Positions 54,846 through 63,386 of a DNA stretch of 64,000 bases are shown piece by piece. Each line of letters opens with the position of its first letter. Position 1 is the stretch's first letter. The translations under genes were made by a program, and so were the position numbers. The DNA lies in assembly GCF_021513175.1 (NCBI RefSeq), contig NZ_CP090953.1, forward strand, positions 3,406,501-3,470,500. The letters are read 5' to 3'. The DNA is from Sphingomonas sp. S2-65. GTDB taxonomy: Bacteria > Pseudomonadota > Alphaproteobacteria > Sphingomonadales > Sphingomonadaceae. The notes below the pieces were generated by a model, which was given only the letters and a program-made list of their open reading frames with translations, had not been told where the DNA came from and did no database searches.

Positions 54846-54898
54846 CGGACGGTGTGATCCCTGTCAAATGCGACAATGGCAGCGGCTAATGCTCGCGC

Positions 54899-54936
54899 TT
54901 GCGGGATAGCGCAAGACCATTTATTGAGGGCCCTCA
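54899..54936. promoter_or_regulatory. Promoter and palindromes between emrA-like and marR genes
   Basis: TGAGGGCCCTCA (54925-54936) is a perfect 12-base palindrome just before the marR start. A second inverted repeat, CTTGCG (54898-54903) and CGCAAG (54910-54915), lies upstream. A plus-strand promoter can be drawn as TTGCGG (54899-54904), 17 bases, TATTGA (54922-54927), so the first palindrome would cover the -10 end and the transcription start. Autoregulation by the MarR protein is the likely use. Confidence 0.5.
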
Positions 54937-54942
54937 TAAGTT

Positions 54943-55419
54943 ATGACAGACCTCGATCAGCTATCCACCGAATTCGGCAGCCTGTTCCTGCGCATGCACC
55001 GGCTGCTCGACCGGCGGATGAGCGCGTCGGGAGCCTCGCTCGCCCGCACCAAGCTGCTGATGTATGTCGATCGCCACGGCCCGGCGCGCGCCGCCGACAT
55101 CGCCGATCTGTTCGGGCTGGCGCCGCGCACCGTCACCGAAGCGCTGGACGGCATGGAGCGCGACGGCTTGGTCCTGCGCGAACCCGACGCACGCGATCGC
55201 CGGGTGAAGCGGATCTCGATCACTCCGGCCGGCAAGCGTGCGATCGAGACGACCGAGCCGCTGCGCGCGAAGTTGGTGGATCTCGTCTTCGGCACGCTGG
55301 ATCCTCAGGAAGCCGCGCAACTCTCGGGCATCGTGGCGAAGCTGGCTGCCGCCGTCGCGCGGGAAGAGGAGGGCGCCGGGCTCGGCTGCGCCGATCCGGA
55401 ACGCGACGTTCGGGATTAG
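54943..55419 (+). CDS. MarR-family regulator
   Basis: Predicted 158-residue winged-helix repressor. The DNA-binding part is residues 40-105 (AADIADLFGLAPRTVTEALD, GLVLREPDARDRRVKRISIT), with the usual DxRxxR wing. It is divergent from the EmrAB-like pump operon, so it most likely represses the pump and itself, as MarR/EmrR proteins do, and is released by a phenolic or drug-like ligand. The C-terminus is short and acidic. A TetR gene follows after 40 bases on the same strand. Confidence 0.88.
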   Translation: MTDLDQLSTEFGSLFLRMHRLLDRRMSASGASLARTKLLMYVDRHGPARAADIADLFGLAPRTVTEALDGMERDGLVLREPDARDRRVKRISITPAGKRAIETTEPLRAKLVDLVFGTLDPQEAAQLSGIVAKLAAAVAREEEGAGLGCADPERDVRD

Positions 55420-55459
55420 CTATGGATTTTCCGATATTTATGCTTATGTACCGACAGTT

Positions 55460-56071
55460 ATGAAACTTTCCCTATGTCCTGGTGGCAAGGGTCGCCCGCG
55501 TGAATTCGACGTTGACGATGCCCTTGCAGCGGCGCTCCGCGTATTCTGGAGCAAGGGCTATGAAGGCGCCTCGCTGACCGACCTGACGGAGGCGATGGGG
55601 ATCACGCGTCCCAGCCTCTACGCTGCCTTCGGCAACAAGGAGTCGTTGTTCCGCAAGGCACTCGACCTCTACGAGCGTGAGAAGCTCGCTTACATGCAGC
55701 CCGCGCTCGACGCGCCTACCGCCCGCGGCGTGGCGGAACGCGTCCTGCTCGGCGCGCTCGAGATGCACGCCAGTGAGGGGGAGCCCAAGGGCTGCCTGCG
55801 GGTGATCAGCTCGGTTGCGTGCGGTGTCGAGGCGGAGTCGATCCGCGCCGAGGTGATCGAACGCCGCAAGTCGTCCGGCCGGCTGCTTATCGAGCGTTTT
55901 CAGAAGGCTAAGGACGCCGGCGAGCTGCCCGATACGCTCACCGCGGAAGGGTTGGCGTCCTACCTCATCGCCCTGGTCCAGGGCATGTCGCTCCAGGCCG
56001 GTGCCGGTGCCAGCCGCGCCGAATTGTCGGGCTTGGTGGAAACCAGCCTGGCGGTCTGGCCCACGCGCTAG
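55460..56071 (+). CDS. TetR-family regulator
   Basis: Predicted 203-residue repressor of the branch with GRPREFDVDDALAAALRVFW near the N-terminus and the recognition helix in TDLTEAMGITRPSLYAAFGN. The C-terminal domain has CLRVISSVACG, seen in related proteins. I take the ATG at 55460; the frame runs through from upstream without a better start. A TACCG word lies just before it. Two TACCG-N2-CGGTA palindromes lie directly after its stop codon, over a promoter for the next gene, so it probably represses the 122-residue protein downstream. Confidence 0.85.
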   Translation: MKLSLCPGGKGRPREFDVDDALAAALRVFWSKGYEGASLTDLTEAMGITRPSLYAAFGNKESLFRKALDLYEREKLAYMQPALDAPTARGVAERVLLGALEMHASEGEPKGCLRVISSVACGVEAESIRAEVIERRKSSGRLLIERFQKAKDAGELPDTLTAEGLASYLIALVQGMSLQAGAGASRAELSGLVETSLAVWPTR

Positions 56072-56078
56072 ATAAAAA

Positions 56079-56139
56079 TACCGGACGGTACAAAAACCTG
56101 CTTGACCCGGTAATCCGCGGTTAATATACCGCCCGGTAT
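56079..56139 (+). promoter_or_regulatory. Promoter with two TetR operators
   Basis: TTGACC (56102-56107), 17 bases, TATACC (56125-56130) is a near-consensus promoter. TACCG-GA-CGGTA (56079-56090) lies just upstream of the -35 box, and ATACCG-CC-CGGTAT (56126-56139) covers the -10 box and start point. The operator type fits the TetR gene that ends at 56071. The first possible transcript start is near 56137, about 60 bases before the next ATG. Confidence 0.7.
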
Positions 56140-56199
56140 GGAAGCTGGAAGACCAGCATTCCGCACAACTTTCGCCAACTTCCAAAATGGCAGGTTTTC

Positions 56200-56568
56200 A
56201 TGGCCTATCTGAATTTCAGCCCCCTCCAGGGCCAACCCCTCGCCGACGCGATTCCGACCAAGCGCGCCGCAACCGGCTTCTCGGCACTCGAGTGGCAAGT
56301 AGTCGCCATCGCGCAGCGCGACGGCCTCTCGTCGCTCCGCCGCCCCGGTCGTTTGTCGATGGCGCTCGGCGTCGTGTTCGGCGGCCAGCGCACCAGCCCC
56401 CGCCTCGCCGACGAACGGCTCGAAGCACTCCGCCGCGCCGCCGTGATCGCCTGGCGCCGCGGCCCGGCGCTTCCACCGCATGAAGTCCGCGCCTTTCACA
56501 AAGCGGGCTTCACGCCCGAGCAGTATGACACGCTGCTCGCCAGCATCAGCCGCGGTCGCGCCAACTGA
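56200..56568 (+). CDS. Hypothetical protein, 122 residues, under TetR-type control
   Basis: A small basic protein starting MAYLNFSPLQGQPLADAIPT, with an AGG a few bases before the ATG. No signal peptide or membrane segment. The middle (about 30-90) is helical and arginine-rich (LEALRRAAVIAWRRG), and the end has HEVRAFHKAGFTPEQYDTLL. I do not recognise a family. It has a strong promoter with two TetR operators, so it is probably induced by a specific signal. Confidence 0.65.
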   Translation: MAYLNFSPLQGQPLADAIPTKRAATGFSALEWQVVAIAQRDGLSSLRRPGRLSMALGVVFGGQRTSPRLADERLEALRRAAVIAWRRGPALPPHEVRAFHKAGFTPEQYDTLLASISRGRAN

Positions 56569-56614
56569 TCTAAAGCACTCGCATGCCGACCTAGCTTTCG
56601 GTAGCAGGCCGGCC

Positions 56615-57253
56615 ATGCGCCATTTGTTTGCCTCTGCTACCCTCCTGCTGTTCTGCCTTACGGCATCCGCCTCTCCGCCGCCGTCGGCCTTTGTTCGCGT
56701 GAGGATCGTGACCTCGGAAGGTCCGATTGTCGTGGCGCTGGAGGCTGGCCGCGCGCCCAAGACCACCGCGAATTTCCTCGCCTATGTCGATGACGGGCGC
56801 TTCGACGGCACTTCCATCTATCGCTCCGCCCGCCGAAAAGCGGATCCCAAGTTCGGCTTCATCCAGGGCGGGATCGGAACCGATGCGCGCCGCATCCTGC
56901 CGTCGCCGCCGCTCGAGCCCACCGATAAGACCGGCATACGCCACTTGAGTGGCGCCATTTCGATGGCACATGGCAGCAACCCGGATTCCGCCACGGGCAA
57001 TTTCTCGATCATGGTGGGCGACAATCCGGGGCTGGACGCGAAACCCGGTTCGCGAGGGTTCGCCGCCTTCGGGCATGTGGTGTCCGGAATGGATGTGGTG
57101 AAGCGTATTCTCGGCAAGTCGACCTGCTGCGGACGCGACGCGATGCGCGGCCAGATGATCCAGCCTCCCGTGAAGTTGATCCGCGTGCAGCGTCTGGACG
57201 GCACACCCCGACCTACCGGCTTGCCCAAGCCTTGGACGCTGGGCTTACGCTAG
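56615..57253 (+). CDS. Cyclophilin-type peptidyl-prolyl isomerase, exported
   Basis: Predicted 212-residue periplasmic folding enzyme. Signal peptide MRHLFASATLLLFCLTASAS. The cyclophilin domain has VRIVTSEGPIVVALEAGRAP, FDGTSIYRSA, FGFIQGGIGTD and GAISMAHGSNPDSATGNFSI, and GFAAFGHVVSGMDVVKRIL. Some active-site residues vary from the classic form (for example FIQGG is kept, but the usual FHRVI is IYRSA), so activity may be low. The stop codon shares the bases CTAG with the stop of the convergent methyltransferase gene. Confidence 0.84.
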   Translation: MRHLFASATLLLFCLTASASPPPSAFVRVRIVTSEGPIVVALEAGRAPKTTANFLAYVDDGRFDGTSIYRSARRKADPKFGFIQGGIGTDARRILPSPPLEPTDKTGIRHLSGAISMAHGSNPDSATGNFSIMVGDNPGLDAKPGSRGFAAFGHVVSGMDVVKRILGKSTCCGRDAMRGQMIQPPVKLIRVQRLDGTPRPTGLPKPWTLGLR

Positions 57254-58827
57254 GTGCTGCTCGGCGCCCGAACCAGGAGTTGGTACATGCCGGCAAAAAG
57301 TGCTGGGTGCTCCTGCTCCAATTGACCCCAGAGCCTCAGGTCCAGTCGGTCAGCATCGCCGAAGCGGTCTCGGAACATCGACAGCGCGTCCTGCGAGGCA
57401 TCAAACCCGACGAGGTTCAACGCGCCAGTAAGCGCTGCTACCTCGGGTAACGTGAACTGGCGCTCGTGGACGTGGAAGACGAGGTCGCGGCATCCGCTGA
57501 GCGTGTAGAAGTCGTCGCTTTCGCGCAGGAGGGCGAGCGGGGCCTCCAAGGGCAGGCTGAGCACGTGGCGGCGAAAAGCGCGGATGTCGTCAGGTACGGG
57601 CTGCCAGCCGCGGTCGAGGATCAGGCGATGGGCGGTCCGGACCAACTCCCTTGCGCGGTGACTGTAGAGCGACAGACGTAACAGCCCCCCGGGGCGGGTC
57701 ACCGCGACCAACGCGGCAAGGCCGGCCGCCGGATCGGCTATGTGGTGGAGGACACCGGTGCTGGTGACGAAGTCGAAGCGTTCGTCGAGCAAGTGCAGAT
57801 CGAGCAGGTCGCCATGCAGGAAGCGGAGGTTTGTTACGCCAAGTTCATTCGCCATCCGCTGGGCGTAGGCGAGGCTGGCGCGGCTGAGGTCGAGGGCAGT
57901 GACGGTGACGGTCGGATCGGTGCGAGCCAGATCGATCGCTTCGAACCCCGTGCCGCAGCCGGCGACGAGGACCTGGAACGTGGCCGAGAGTTTCGCGCCG
58001 AAGCTCTGAACGAAGGCACGAAGGTCGCGTGGCGCAGGCGCCGGCGGGGCTTGCCAGCGCGGATAGGGATTGGCCTCGTACTGCGCGGCGACTGCCAGGG
58101 AGGTTGCGTCGGCGAGCGGTGCCAGGCTGGGGAGCGCGGCTGCGAGCCGACGCTCCTCGATCAGGTCTTCGCGCGTGCGGCGGGCTAGTTCGTTCCATGG
58201 TTCGCCATCTGGAAACTCTAGGTTTGGAAGGTCGATGAGGGGGGTGTCGAGGAGTTGGTGGAGGGGGGTTGCTGGACGCTCTTGTTGACGCTGGAGATAC
58301 TCATTTGAGAAGGCCTGCAAGGCGAGGGCGGGGAGGAGGGGCGAGGCTGCGCCGACCTTTTGCCTAAGTTGTTGAATTCGCGCCTCCATTGCCGGATCGA
58401 CATTGATGCAGCGCGTCAGGAAGGCGTGCCAGAGCGGATCCTGTTCCGCCAACATTATGTCGGGTTCAGAATGCTTTAGCAGGAGCAGGCGGGCCGCGAA
58501 GCGGGCGAGCGGCTGTGGGTCGTCCATGCAGGCGAGCACGGCCCGCTCCAGGCTCAAATGCCACGTTTTCGGCGTGAGTTTTGGTAGCGTTGCACGCAAA
58601 ATCGGCGTGATTTGCGCTCGAAATTCGGGAAATTTGTCCAATGCGTGCGTCAACAGCTGTATTGTGACGCCCGGCTGCGTCGGTTCCACCAACTCGGCGA
58701 GCGTCAGAAAGGCCGGGCCGAACGCCGGATGGCGATCGACGCAGGCGGTGAGCGCGTCGAGCGCCTGCTGCGGGCGATCGGCGCGAAGATGAGCCTGAGC
58801 CTGAAGATAGAGCGCGGGAGCGTGCAT
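57250..58827 (-). CDS. SAM-dependent methyltransferase with N-terminal TPR-like region
   Basis: Predicted 525-residue protein. Residues 1-60 look like a tetratricopeptide repeat pair (ALYLQAQAHLRADRPQQALD). A long helical linker follows. The class I methyltransferase domain starts near residue 285 with VLVAGCGTGFEAIDLA and goes on through VTALDLSRASLAYAQRMA, LHGDLLDLHLL and FDFVTSTGVLHHIADPAAGL. The last 100 residues are unassigned (HVHERQFTLPEVAAL). The start ATG at 58827 has GGGAG before it. The target of methylation is unknown. It converges with the cyclophilin gene and is divergent from dacB. Confidence 0.84.
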   Translation of the reverse strand: MHAPALYLQAQAHLRADRPQQALDALTACVDRHPAFGPAFLTLAELVEPTQPGVTIQLLTHALDKFPEFRAQITPILRATLPKLTPKTWHLSLERAVLACMDDPQPLARFAARLLLLKHSEPDIMLAEQDPLWHAFLTRCINVDPAMEARIQQLRQKVGAASPLLPALALQAFSNEYLQRQQERPATPLHQLLDTPLIDLPNLEFPDGEPWNELARRTREDLIEERRLAAALPSLAPLADATSLAVAAQYEANPYPRWQAPPAPAPRDLRAFVQSFGAKLSATFQVLVAGCGTGFEAIDLARTDPTVTVTALDLSRASLAYAQRMANELGVTNLRFLHGDLLDLHLLDERFDFVTSTGVLHHIADPAAGLAALVAVTRPGGLLRLSLYSHRARELVRTAHRLILDRGWQPVPDDIRAFRRHVLSLPLEAPLALLRESDDFYTLSGCRDLVFHVHERQFTLPEVAALTGALNLVGFDASQDALSMFRDRFGDADRLDLRLWGQLEQEHPALFAGMYQLLVRAPSST

Positions 58828-58896
58828 CGCGGCACGATAAGCGCAGCGGTGATCCTGGACAATTGCCGCGAACGGCCGGCGCCCGTAGAAGTAACC

Positions 58897-60324
58897 ATGA
58901 TCCGTATCGCCTTCGCGCTCGCGCTGCTCTTCGCCACCCCCGCCGTTGCCCAGAGCCTTCAGCGCAAGGCCGAGGCGGCGCTGGCGGAGGCGCCGCGCGG
59001 CACGCGCTTCGGGTTCGTCGTGGTGGACGAAAAGGGGCGCGAGATCGTTGCCGTGAACCCCGACGGGCGCTTCATGCCGGCGTCCAACACCAAGATCGTC
59101 ACCACCGCCGCCGCGTATTGGGTGCTGGCTGGCATCGATCGGCCGGACACGACGGGCGGCGCGGCGGTGCGGTTGGAAGGACAGGATGTCGTGCTGCAGG
59201 GCAATGGCGATGCGCGGCTGTCGAGCACCCCCGATTGCATGACCGACTGCCTGTCGGTGCTTGCGGATGCGGTTGCCAAACGAACCAGGTCCGTTCGCAA
59301 TGTCATCGGCGACGACACGGCGCTTCCCGACCAGCGGTGGAGCCCAGGGATGAGTTGGAACAACATCCCAGGCGGGTCCGGAACGGGCGTGTCGGCCCTG
59401 ACGCTGGATGACAACGAAGTGCGGCTGAAGGTGTCGCCAGGGCCGGCAGGACGGCAGCCGGTGGTGGAGATGCTGCCTTATTACCAGGTCGAGAACCGCG
59501 CGGTGACCGTCGCATCCGGGCCCACCACGATAAGCTACGACCGGGATCTGAACGGCAAGCTGCTTCGCGTCTCGGGGCAGATCGCAGTCACCGCACCGCC
59601 CAGGACGCTGCGGCTGGGGCTGGACGATCCCGCGCACTATGCCGCGTGGCGGCTGAAGACGCTGCTGGAGGCTCGCGGCGTGCGAGTGACGGGGCAAGTG
59701 ACCGTGCGGCACCGTGCGCTGACGCCACAGGATGACCCCGCCGTCCGCGGCAACGCGCTGCCGGTCCGGGGACAAACGCTGCCGGTGCTGGCAAGGCTGA
59801 CTCCGCCGCCGTTGGCGGGCGACGTGGCGACGACCAACAAGACGAGCCAGAACCTCCATGCCGAACTGCTGCTGCGGCGCATCGCGCTCCAAACGGGATC
59901 CGGGTCGATTGCCGACGGGCAGGTGCGCATCGACGCGATGCTGAGCGGCGCGGGGCTGCCGCGCACGGCCTATGACTTTTCCGACGGATCGGGGATGTCC
60001 ACGTACAACCGGATCGCGCCGCGTGGCATGGTGACGCTCCTGCGCTGGATCGCGGCGCAGCCCTGGGGCGGCGCATGGCGGGCGACGCTGCCGATCGGCG
60101 GCGTCGACGGCACGCTCGCGCGGCGGTTCAAGGGCACGGCGCTGGAGGGGCGGGTGTTCGCCAAGACCGGGACGCTGAACGGCACGAGTGCGCTGTCGGG
60201 CTATCTGGTGGCGCGAAGCGGCAGGACGTTGAGCTTTTCGTTGATCGCAAACGACATTCCGCAGGACGGCGACGTGTCGCGCGTGATGGAGGCGGCGCTG
60301 CTCACCGTGGCGGAGGGGAGCTGA
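58897..60324 (+). CDS. dacB: D-alanyl-D-alanine carboxypeptidase/endopeptidase (S13, DacB type)
   Basis: Predicted 475-residue periplasmic penicillin-binding protein 4-like enzyme that trims or cuts peptidoglycan crosslinks. Signal peptide MIRIAFALALLFATPAVAQ. The three active-site motifs are present: Ser63-xx-Lys66 in PASNTK, SDGSGMS as the SxN-equivalent, and Lys423-Thr-Gly in FAKTGTLNG. The inserted domain II (about 90-250) is of normal size. It is divergent from the methyltransferase gene by 69 bases. Confidence 0.91.
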   Translation: MIRIAFALALLFATPAVAQSLQRKAEAALAEAPRGTRFGFVVVDEKGREIVAVNPDGRFMPASNTKIVTTAAAYWVLAGIDRPDTTGGAAVRLEGQDVVLQGNGDARLSSTPDCMTDCLSVLADAVAKRTRSVRNVIGDDTALPDQRWSPGMSWNNIPGGSGTGVSALTLDDNEVRLKVSPGPAGRQPVVEMLPYYQVENRAVTVASGPTTISYDRDLNGKLLRVSGQIAVTAPPRTLRLGLDDPAHYAAWRLKTLLEARGVRVTGQVTVRHRALTPQDDPAVRGNALPVRGQTLPVLARLTPPPLAGDVATTNKTSQNLHAELLLRRIALQTGSGSIADGQVRIDAMLSGAGLPRTAYDFSDGSGMSTYNRIAPRGMVTLLRWIAAQPWGGAWRATLPIGGVDGTLARRFKGTALEGRVFAKTGTLNGTSALSGYLVARSGRTLSFSLIANDIPQDGDVSRVMEAALLTVAEGS

Positions 60325-60357
60325 GATCGGCGCCCGGCAAAGACTGGTCCGATTTGG

Positions 60358-61065
60358 TCAGTGCGGAAGGCTGAACGTGGCGATACCGCGCAATTTCGGG
60401 CCGCGAATCCAGCGCGGTGCGTCGGAAAACACCGTTTCATGCTCTGGATTGACGTAAATCACGGTGACACGGGCGTTGCCGGTATCCACCGCCTGCTCCA
60501 GGCAGGTGCGGACCTGCTCCATGACCGACGCGTCAAACGGATTGTAGAAATAAGCGACGATCGAGGTGCCTGCCGGCTGATGGGTGGCCGCGTTCGCGGC
60601 AATGATGCGGGCCGGCTTCAACCCGGGATTTTGGGCTGAAAAACGGGCAAGGTTGGCCTCGGCCACGTCGCATAGCCGCTGGGAAAGCTCGATCCCGGTG
60701 ACCGAGCGGAACCCCATCTCCATCGCCATCATCAAAACGCGGCCCTTGCCTGCGCCATAGTCGATGAAGTCGTGTTCGCCGGGATCGAGCCCCAGCGCCT
60801 TCACCGGAGTGCGAAGCATCTCTTCGCTGCTGGGGTCATAGCGCTTGGAATGTTCCAGTAGATCGCCGGTATACCCCAGGTCGCGCGTGCTCTGCCCCTC
60901 GCTGGTGTCCGTCCCCCAGCGTCGATCGAAAGCGCGGTCGGACGCGATCGCCGATCTGGCCGCCGGAGACAGTTGAAAGATCCGATGGCGGATGTTGAGG
61001 ATCGCCAATCGCCAGATCTCTGTCGGCGAGCGGCCTTGCAGACGATTCAGGATGGAGTTTGCCAT
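60358..61065 (-). CDS. SAM-dependent methyltransferase (class I)
   Basis: Predicted 235-residue protein from the ATG at 61065 (MANSILNRLQGRSPTEIWRL); an in-frame ATG at 61113 would add 16 residues but neither has a clear binding site. The SAM-binding motif is DFIDYGAGKGRVLMMAMEMG (about 105-125), followed by VTGIELSQRLCDVAEANL. The stretch VAYFYNPFDASVMEQV is typical of a class of small bacterial methyltransferases with no known target. It converges with dacB, 33 bases away. Confidence 0.8.
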   Translation of the reverse strand: MANSILNRLQGRSPTEIWRLAILNIRHRIFQLSPAARSAIASDRAFDRRWGTDTSEGQSTRDLGYTGDLLEHSKRYDPSSEEMLRTPVKALGLDPGEHDFIDYGAGKGRVLMMAMEMGFRSVTGIELSQRLCDVAEANLARFSAQNPGLKPARIIAANAATHQPAGTSIVAYFYNPFDASVMEQVRTCLEQAVDTGNARVTVIYVNPEHETVFSDAPRWIRGPKLRGIATFSLPH

Positions 61066-61366
61066 TGCCCGGCGATAACTCAGAAACGCTACGGACAAGT
61101 AAATAGATGGCATGTTCTATCGTCATCAAAGAAACGATAGTTCGCGTCCGAGATTTCATAAGCTGCCGTGCGTTGCTCTTCCGAGGCCGATCGGCCGGAG
61201 CGAGGCAAGACTGCCTCCCTCCGGCGTTCAGCGATTGGATTCCCAGGCGCCAGAGCGCGGCATGCGCCCGGCGCCGCAGCAGGAGCGCGGGAACAGGACG
61301 ATCGCGCCGTGCATATTCCCCCGCAGCGCGCTAGCGAGAGCGCCACATCGGAAAAGGGGAATGCCA
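61066..61366. other. Intergenic stretch between divergent genes
   Basis: About 300 bases without a supported gene. CTATCGT (61117-61123) and ACGATAG (61134-61140) form an inverted repeat with a 10-base spacer in the AT-rich part near the methyltransferase start and could be an operator or a hairpin. No protein frame here has family-like content. Confidence 0.4.
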
Positions 61367-62305
61367 ATGGCAGGTGGTTTGGTCGCGCTGCTGGACGATA
61401 TCGCGGCACTTGCGAAGCTGGCCGCAGCGTCGGTGGACGACGTGACCGCTGCTGCGGGACGGGCAAGCGCAAAGGCGGCCGGCGTGGTGATCGACGATAC
61501 CGCGGTGACGCCGCGCTACGTCGTCGGGCTGTCGCCCGACCGCGAGCTGCCGATCATCTGGAAGATCGCGCTGGGATCGCTGCGCAACAAATTGCTCTTC
61601 ATCCTGCCGGCCGCGCTGGCACTGAGCGCCTTGGCGCCGTGGGCGATCACCCCGATCCTGATGGTGGGCGGCGCCTATCTCTGTTTCGAGGCAGCCGAGA
61701 AGATCGTCGAGGCATTGAGCGGGCACCACCATGCCGAGGAAGTCGAGACGATCTCCGACCCCAAGGAACTCGAAGCGCGGCAAGTGAGCGGGGCGGTGCG
61801 GACCGACTTCATCCTCTCGGCCGAGATCATGGCGATCGCGCTGTCCGATCTTCCGGCAATGTCGCTGGGGACGCGCGCGCTGGTGCTGGCGGTGGTCGCA
61901 GTGGCGATCACGATCGGCGTGTATGGCGTCGTCGCCTTGATCGTGAAGATGGATGATATCGGACTGCATCTGAGCCGGCGGGCGTCGTCGGGCGTCCGGG
62001 CGTTGGGCCGCGGGCTGGTGAAGGCGATGCCGGTGCTGCTGAAGGCGCTGTCGCATATCGGCGTGGCGGCGATGGTGTGGGTCGGCGGCGGCATCCTGCT
62101 GCACGGGCTGGACATTTTTGGCTTGGGCGCGATCCCGCACGCCGTGGAGCATTTCGCCGAGCAAGTGGCGCACGGCGTGCCCGCGGGGCAGGGCGTGGTC
62201 GTCTGGCTGGTGAACGCAATCGCAGCGGCGATACTGGGCCTGATCGTCGGGGGCATCATCGTCGGGTTGCTGCACCTGGTGCCGCGCAAGGCTGCCCATG
62301 GCTGA
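61367..62305 (+). CDS. yedI: DUF808 family inner-membrane protein (YedI-like)
   Basis: Predicted 312-residue protein matching the E. coli YedI type: start MAGGLVALLDDIAALAKLAA, then VVGLSPDRELPIIWKIALGS, PWAITPILMVGGAYLCFEAA and VRTDFILSAEIMAIALSDLP. Six to eight hydrophobic segments. The histidine-rich HHHAEEV loop near residue 118 is in a cytoplasmic or periplasmic loop. The ATG at 61367 has AAGGGGA at a good distance; another ATG six bases earlier is too close to it. The function of the family is unknown. Confidence 0.9.
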   Translation: MAGGLVALLDDIAALAKLAAASVDDVTAAAGRASAKAAGVVIDDTAVTPRYVVGLSPDRELPIIWKIALGSLRNKLLFILPAALALSALAPWAITPILMVGGAYLCFEAAEKIVEALSGHHHAEEVETISDPKELEARQVSGAVRTDFILSAEIMAIALSDLPAMSLGTRALVLAVVAVAITIGVYGVVALIVKMDDIGLHLSRRASSGVRALGRGLVKAMPVLLKALSHIGVAAMVWVGGGILLHGLDIFGLGAIPHAVEHFAEQVAHGVPAGQGVVVWLVNAIAAAILGLIVGGIIVGLLHLVPRKAAHG

Positions 62306-62345
62306 AGTCGCCCGCATGCTTCCCGGGTAGATGCGCCCTTGGCCC

Positions 62346-63386
62346 TTATGGGCGGCGGACGCGGTGGATGTGCAGTCCCGGGGCGCTTTCTTCAGGAAGC
62401 GTCCGCAACAGCGCCAGAGCGGCCTGGGCGTCGTCCGCGCCGCTTTGCTCGCGATCACGCAAGGTAGCGGGCGAAAAGTCGTAGGTCTTTTCCTGACCCG
62501 CCTCGTGCGCCGGCCCTCGATAGCTCAGGTGCAGGACGGTGCTGGCTTCCGCGCTTTCGAGCCGGGCTTCCAGCGCGCGCTCGCGGCGCAAGCCCGCGAG
62601 GCGCAGCGTGGTCTGGGTGGCGAATTTCAGGTCGGTGGCGCGCTCGACCGTGGCTTCCAGGCCGACGGGGAGCGGGCCATCGGGGGGGAACAGATCGAGT
62701 ATCACGCACAGCGGCGGTGCCGGGCACGGCCGTTCCGAGCACAGCACGGGTTCGAGCGGCACGTTCGCGGAGAAGCCGCCATCGCCCAGCCAGCGGCCGT
62801 CGATCTGCACCGGCTCGAACGCGGGCAGCAGCGCGCTGGAGGCCAGGATATGGTCCGGGGTGATGCGGTCGCCAAGCGCAGTGTCGAACAGGATGGTCTC
62901 GCCGGTTTCCACATCGGTGGTTGCGATCGCGAACCGCACCGGGCCTTGGTTGAGAAGGTCGAAGTCGACCAGCTCGGTCAAGGACTCGGCGAGAGGGCCG
63001 GCATCATAGAGGCTCGGCACGCGGCTGCGGCCCATGCCTGGCAGACGCGGCTGGAACAGCCCGGGCGTGCCGGTGGTCCGGGTCGCGAGGATGTTGCCCC
63101 AGTTGCGCAAGTGGCGCAGCGGGCCGGTGCGCGCTAGGGCGAGCGGATCGACCCATTCGTCCGGTGCGGCCTCTCGCTCGACGCGTTTCCAGAAGCTGCG
63201 CAGCCTGGGGAGGCGCTGCTCGGGCGGATTTCCGGCGAGGATCGCGCCGTTGATGGCGCCGATCGACGAGCCCGCGACGGCCTGAAGCTCGATCGCGCCG
63301 CTGGCTTCCAGGGCGGCATAGGCGCCGAGCTGATAGGCGCCGAGGCCGACGCCGCCCCCCAGGATCAGTGCGGTTCCGGTCGGCAT
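62346..63386 (-). CDS. Patatin-like phospholipase
   Basis: Predicted 346-residue acyl hydrolase with a Ser-Asp dyad. The oxyanion loop is LILGGGVGLGAYQLGAY, the nucleophile Ser41 lies in GSSIG, and the Asp in DGGFSANVP (near residue 203). It has no signal peptide. The ATG at 63386 overlaps the SDR stop as TGATG, so the two are translated together. It may act on phospholipids or, since the SDR partner is unknown, on another acyl ester. Confidence 0.88.
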   Translation of the reverse strand: MPTGTALILGGGVGLGAYQLGAYAALEASGAIELQAVAGSSIGAINGAILAGNPPEQRLPRLRSFWKRVEREAAPDEWVDPLALARTGPLRHLRNWGNILATRTTGTPGLFQPRLPGMGRSRVPSLYDAGPLAESLTELVDFDLLNQGPVRFAIATTDVETGETILFDTALGDRITPDHILASSALLPAFEPVQIDGRWLGDGGFSANVPLEPVLCSERPCPAPPLCVILDLFPPDGPLPVGLEATVERATDLKFATQTTLRLAGLRRERALEARLESAEASTVLHLSYRGPAHEAGQEKTYDFSPATLRDREQSGADDAQAALALLRTLPEESAPGLHIHRVRRP

